A DNA stretch of 6,861 nucleotides from positions 1 to 6,861 of the forward strand of contig JAICTU010000480.1 in the NCBI GenBank assembly GCA_025936205.1. Direction: 5' to 3'. Origin of the DNA: Polyangiaceae bacterium. Its GTDB lineage: Bacteria > Myxococcota > Polyangia > Polyangiales > Polyangiaceae. Positions 4,289 through 6,861 of the stretch are shown one piece after another. The translations under genes were made by a program, and so were the position numbers. The notes under the pieces are model-generated. The model was not told the DNA's origin and searched no databases. It saw only the letters and a program-made list of their open reading frames with translations. How positions within the stretch are numbered: the first letter of the stretch is position 1; every line of letters starts with the position of its first letter.

Positions 4289-6861
4289 CTACAGACTGAG
4301 CCGTGCCCCCAGAAGGAACGTGCGCCCGTTGGTGTTGTAGAGGGAGCGGCGCCGAGCCGTAACGTCGTACCTGGACGAGAAAGGGTTATCCGTGACATTG
4401 AGGCCTTCGAGGCTGACCTTCAGATAGTCCGTCACGTTGTAGCTGGATGAGAAGTCGACCCGCGTGCTCGCTTCTGCCCATTGCCACAGGTTACTGTTTT
4501 GGTTGGGACCGCCGAGCAGGTAATCGCTGCGGTACGCTAGCGACACGCGCGCACTGAACTTCGAGTCGTCGTAGTAGAGGGTCGCGTTGTAGGAGCCATT
4601 CGACAAGCCCAGCAGGCGTTCTGTCACGTTGTTGCCGAAGAAGTCGTAGTTGGCCGTAGAATCTACATACGTGTAGTTTGCGACGAGGCCCATGCTGCGG
4701 ATGACCAGCGGCAGCCCCTCGTGGAACGCGCTGAACGGCGCCTGGAAACCGATCTCGAGTCCCTGCACGGTGGCGCCGGGGCCGTCTGTCAGCGTGGTGA
4801 TGTCCCAGCAACCCGCGGGGTCGCCACACGGTTCTTGGTTCAGAGCACCGGGAGATAGAGGGATGAGTACCGACGTGGGCAACCCGGTGGAAGCAAACGT
4901 GCCGCGCCGCGATTCCTGGATCGGAAACGACTTGATGTCCTTGAAAAACCCGGCGAGAGACAGGATCGAGCCGCCCGAAAAGTACCATTCGATGGAAGCA
5001 TCCAGCGCCGTCGCGCGCGTCGGGTTCAGGTACGGATTCTGATAGTTGACCGTGAAGTTAACGGGGTCAGCCGTGCCGCCAGGGCTCAGGTTGTTGAGCG
5101 CTGGGCGTGCCATGACCCTTGCCGCGGCAAGGCGGAGCACGAGCTGATCGTTGAACCAAAGCGCGGTATTCGCCGAGGGAAGCCAGTCACGATACGTGGG
5201 GCGTTTGATGTCGACGAACACGCCTGTGTTCAAGCCGCTGGACTCCTGACGCGTTTCAACGTACCGGAGCCCGGCATCATACTGCAGCCGCATGCCATCT
5301 GCTCCGAGCATGATTTCGCCCCGCCCTTGCAGGTAGAAACCGAGGTTGTTCTCCACGACCTTGGTCGTACCGTTCTGATCGGGGTTGAACGGCGCGTTGT
5401 AATAGTCGAAGGCGTTTACCCACCCGTCGATCGACGGCGACGCCCAGCGTGTATTGGTCCCAGGGGCCGCCCCACCGGGAAACTTGACCGACTCCGTGAG
5501 CGCTGGATCGCCGGGAGGACCGAGGACGTCATCCATACCGTCATCGTCGGTATCGCAATCGTAGAGCCCAAGCCCGCACACGGTGCCGTCACGGTTCGAA
5601 GTCTGGTATTCGAACGTCGATCGCTTATAGCTCGTCCCTGCAGCGAGCTTCAGCTCGTCCAAGAGCCTCCAGTGCAGGTTGAGCTCCGCTGTATCAAATC
5701 CTCCTTCGATGGTGCCTACCCGATCGCGCAACTCCGGCACCACGAAGGTTGCCGGGTCGTTGACGTCCGCGCCAGTGAAGGCGAGCAGCGGAGTCTTATC
5801 GTTGGTGAAATCGAATCGGTAACCGCCGTAGTTGCGATTATCGTAGTTCACCGTCGTGTCGTGCGGCAGGCCCGACTTGGAACGCGACGTCCCGATGAGC
5901 GCTTTGGCATAGATGTCGTCGGTGAACGAGTGGTCCGCGCTGAGGCTGACCTGGTAGAACCGGGCTTCGGATTGCAGCCGAACGTGCTCGGACCGAATCC
6001 AGGCATTGCCCACGTCTGCGCTGATCAGCGAGTCGTTGCCTTGACCATAACGGTCCGGGAAGGTTTGCAATGAGTAGTTTGTGATGTCCATCTGCCCCTC
6101 GTTGTTGCGAATCAAGGGGAAGAGCCGCCTTTGCTCGGTTCGGGTAGGGTAAGTCGCGTAAAGGCCATCCAAGTGGATATCGGTGCGATGGCTCGGGCGA
6201 AGCTGAACACCCGCCGTCAAACCAAGGCGATCACCTGTAATGACGTCCTGGGCCAGGCGAGGGATACGCGGATGGAAGGCGTCATTCACCTCCGCACAGG
6301 AGGCATCATCGGGGTTCTCGGCGCAGATCACACCATTGACGGACCTGAAGGGCGCCTTGACCCAACCCTGCGAATCGGTACTCGCAGTTTCGTAGCGAAT
6401 TCTGGTGTACGCAGCCGAGAGCGTAGCCCCCCAGATCCCCCCCGGGTCTCGATAACCGAGCAGGCCCGTCAGGCGCGGCCTCACCGTATCACTGAGGTCG
6501 TTGTACGCGGCCTGGGCGCCGAGAACGAAGGTCCATCCCGCCTTGTAGTCGAACGGGCGCGCAGTGTTCAGGTCCACCACCGCCCCGAGTGAGCCTTCAT
6601 CCAGATCGGCCGTCGCGGTCTTGTGCACCACGATCGAGTTGAACAACTCGGAGGCGAACAGGTTGAAGTCGAAGGTGCGACCGCCGTTATTGGTGGCGTT
6701 GTTGCCGATATTCGACCGCGCTTCCATCCCGTTCACGCGAACTCTCGTGTAGAGCCCACCGAGACCGCGCACGGTGATCGGACCGCCCGCACCGCCCGCG
6801 GCGCGCGTGATGGCACTACCCGGCAGCCGCAGCACCGACACCCCCCGCGGCCCAGCGCGGC
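4289..6861 (-). CDS. TonB-dependent outer-membrane receptor, N-terminus missing
   Basis: The frame is open to the right edge; the GTG at 6841 is internal, so signal peptide, TonB box and the start of the plug are off-window. Numbering from 6841, the plug includes VLRLPGSAITR (3-13), ITVRGLGGLYTRVRVNGME (22-40) and LFNSIVVHKTATADLDEGS (66-84), followed by GAVVDLNTARPFD. This style matches the TonB-Xanth-Caul (Xanthomonas/Caulobacter) receptor group. Residues from about 100 to 850 are the 22-strand barrel, with NPYLNPTRATALDASIEWY (602-620) and the closing strand RTFLLGARLSL, which ends in Leu rather than the usual Phe. Such receptors import siderophores, oligosaccharides or other large ligands using TonB energy; the ligand here cannot be told. 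Oddities: a Ca-site-like DTDDDGMDD at 430-438 and six cysteines in three close pairs (173/182, 422/429, 672/678), all in predicted surface loops. No transport partner is next to it. Confidence 0.93.
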   Translation of the reverse strand, partial: RAGPRGVSVLRLPGSAITRAAGGAGGPITVRGLGGLYTRVRVNGMEARSNIGNNATNNGGRTFDFNLFASELFNSIVVHKTATADLDEGSLGAVVDLNTARPFDYKAGWTFVLGAQAAYNDLSDTVRPRLTGLLGYRDPGGIWGATLSAAYTRIRYETASTDSQGWVKAPFRSVNGVICAENPDDASCAEVNDAFHPRIPRLAQDVITGDRLGLTAGVQLRPSHRTDIHLDGLYATYPTRTEQRRLFPLIRNNEGQMDITNYSLQTFPDRYGQGNDSLISADVGNAWIRSEHVRLQSEARFYQVSLSADHSFTDDIYAKALIGTSRSKSGLPHDTTVNYDNRNYGGYRFDFTNDKTPLLAFTGADVNDPATFVVPELRDRVGTIEGGFDTAELNLHWRLLDELKLAAGTSYKRSTFEYQTSNRDGTVCGLGLYDCDTDDDGMDDVLGPPGDPALTESVKFPGGAAPGTNTRWASPSIDGWVNAFDYYNAPFNPDQNGTTKVVENNLGFYLQGRGEIMLGADGMRLQYDAGLRYVETRQESSGLNTGVFVDIKRPTYRDWLPSANTALWFNDQLVLRLAAARVMARPALNNLSPGGTADPVNFTVNYQNPYLNPTRATALDASIEWYFSGGSILSLAGFFKDIKSFPIQESRRGTFASTGLPTSVLIPLSPGALNQEPCGDPAGCWDITTLTDGPGATVQGLEIGFQAPFSAFHEGLPLVIRSMGLVANYTYVDSTANYDFFGNNVTERLLGLSNGSYNATLYYDDSKFSARVSLAYRSDYLLGGPNQNSNLWQWAEASTRVDFSSSYNVTDYLKVSLEGLNVTDNPFSSRYDVTARRRSLYNTNGRTFLLGARLSL

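Noticed and set aside
5327..6073. 248-codon plus-strand ORF opposite the TonB receptor
   Set aside because: Antisense of a continuous receptor frame; no recognisable motif.
1..6861. Search for tRNA, CRISPR, IS elements, phage genes or a new defence system
   Set aside because: No cloverleaf, regularly spaced repeats, transposase or paired inverted repeats, and no effector-type domain were found by eye.

Overview
The window is GC-rich, dense bacterial DNA. Its gene types (an Asp-box propeller protein, a Tat-type metallophosphoesterase remnant, an extensin-like lipoprotein and a large TonB-dependent receptor) point to a Gram-negative with an outer membrane. A myxobacterium-like (Myxococcota/Polyangia) source is my best guess, but this is an impression from gene style and composition, not a demonstrated placement.

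Layout, left to right. 1-753 (+): the 3' part of a beta-propeller protein with Asp-box repeats, running off the left edge. 754-889: a convergent gap with a possible terminator hairpin and a short coding-like tail on the minus strand. 890-1668 (-): a GNAT-family acetyltransferase split over two frames by a one-base shift at a GGGCCCC run. 1655-2767 (-): trpS, an intact tryptophan-tRNA ligase whose stop overlaps the start of the GNAT gene, so the two are probably one transcription unit. 2768-2913: the trpS leader with a tentative promoter. 2914-3368 (+): the wreck of a Tat-exported metallophosphoesterase, with two frame breaks and a large internal deletion. 3375-4055 (-): a lipoprotein with an extensin-like C-terminal (M15-like) domain. 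4056-4288: a non-coding gap with a small hairpin after the receptor gene. 4289-6861 (-): most of a TonB-dependent outer-membrane receptor, its N-terminus lost off the right edge.

The genes do not form one pathway. trpS is housekeeping (tRNA charging). The receptor and the extensin-like lipoprotein both belong to the cell envelope, but nothing ties them together functionally. The most notable features are two damaged genes (GNAT and metallophosphoesterase), a TrpRS of the divergent type with substituted active-site positions, and a Ca-binding-like Asp loop plus three close cysteine pairs in predicted surface loops of the receptor. I see no RNA gene, insertion sequence, CRISPR array, phage gene or recognisable new defence or biosynthetic system.
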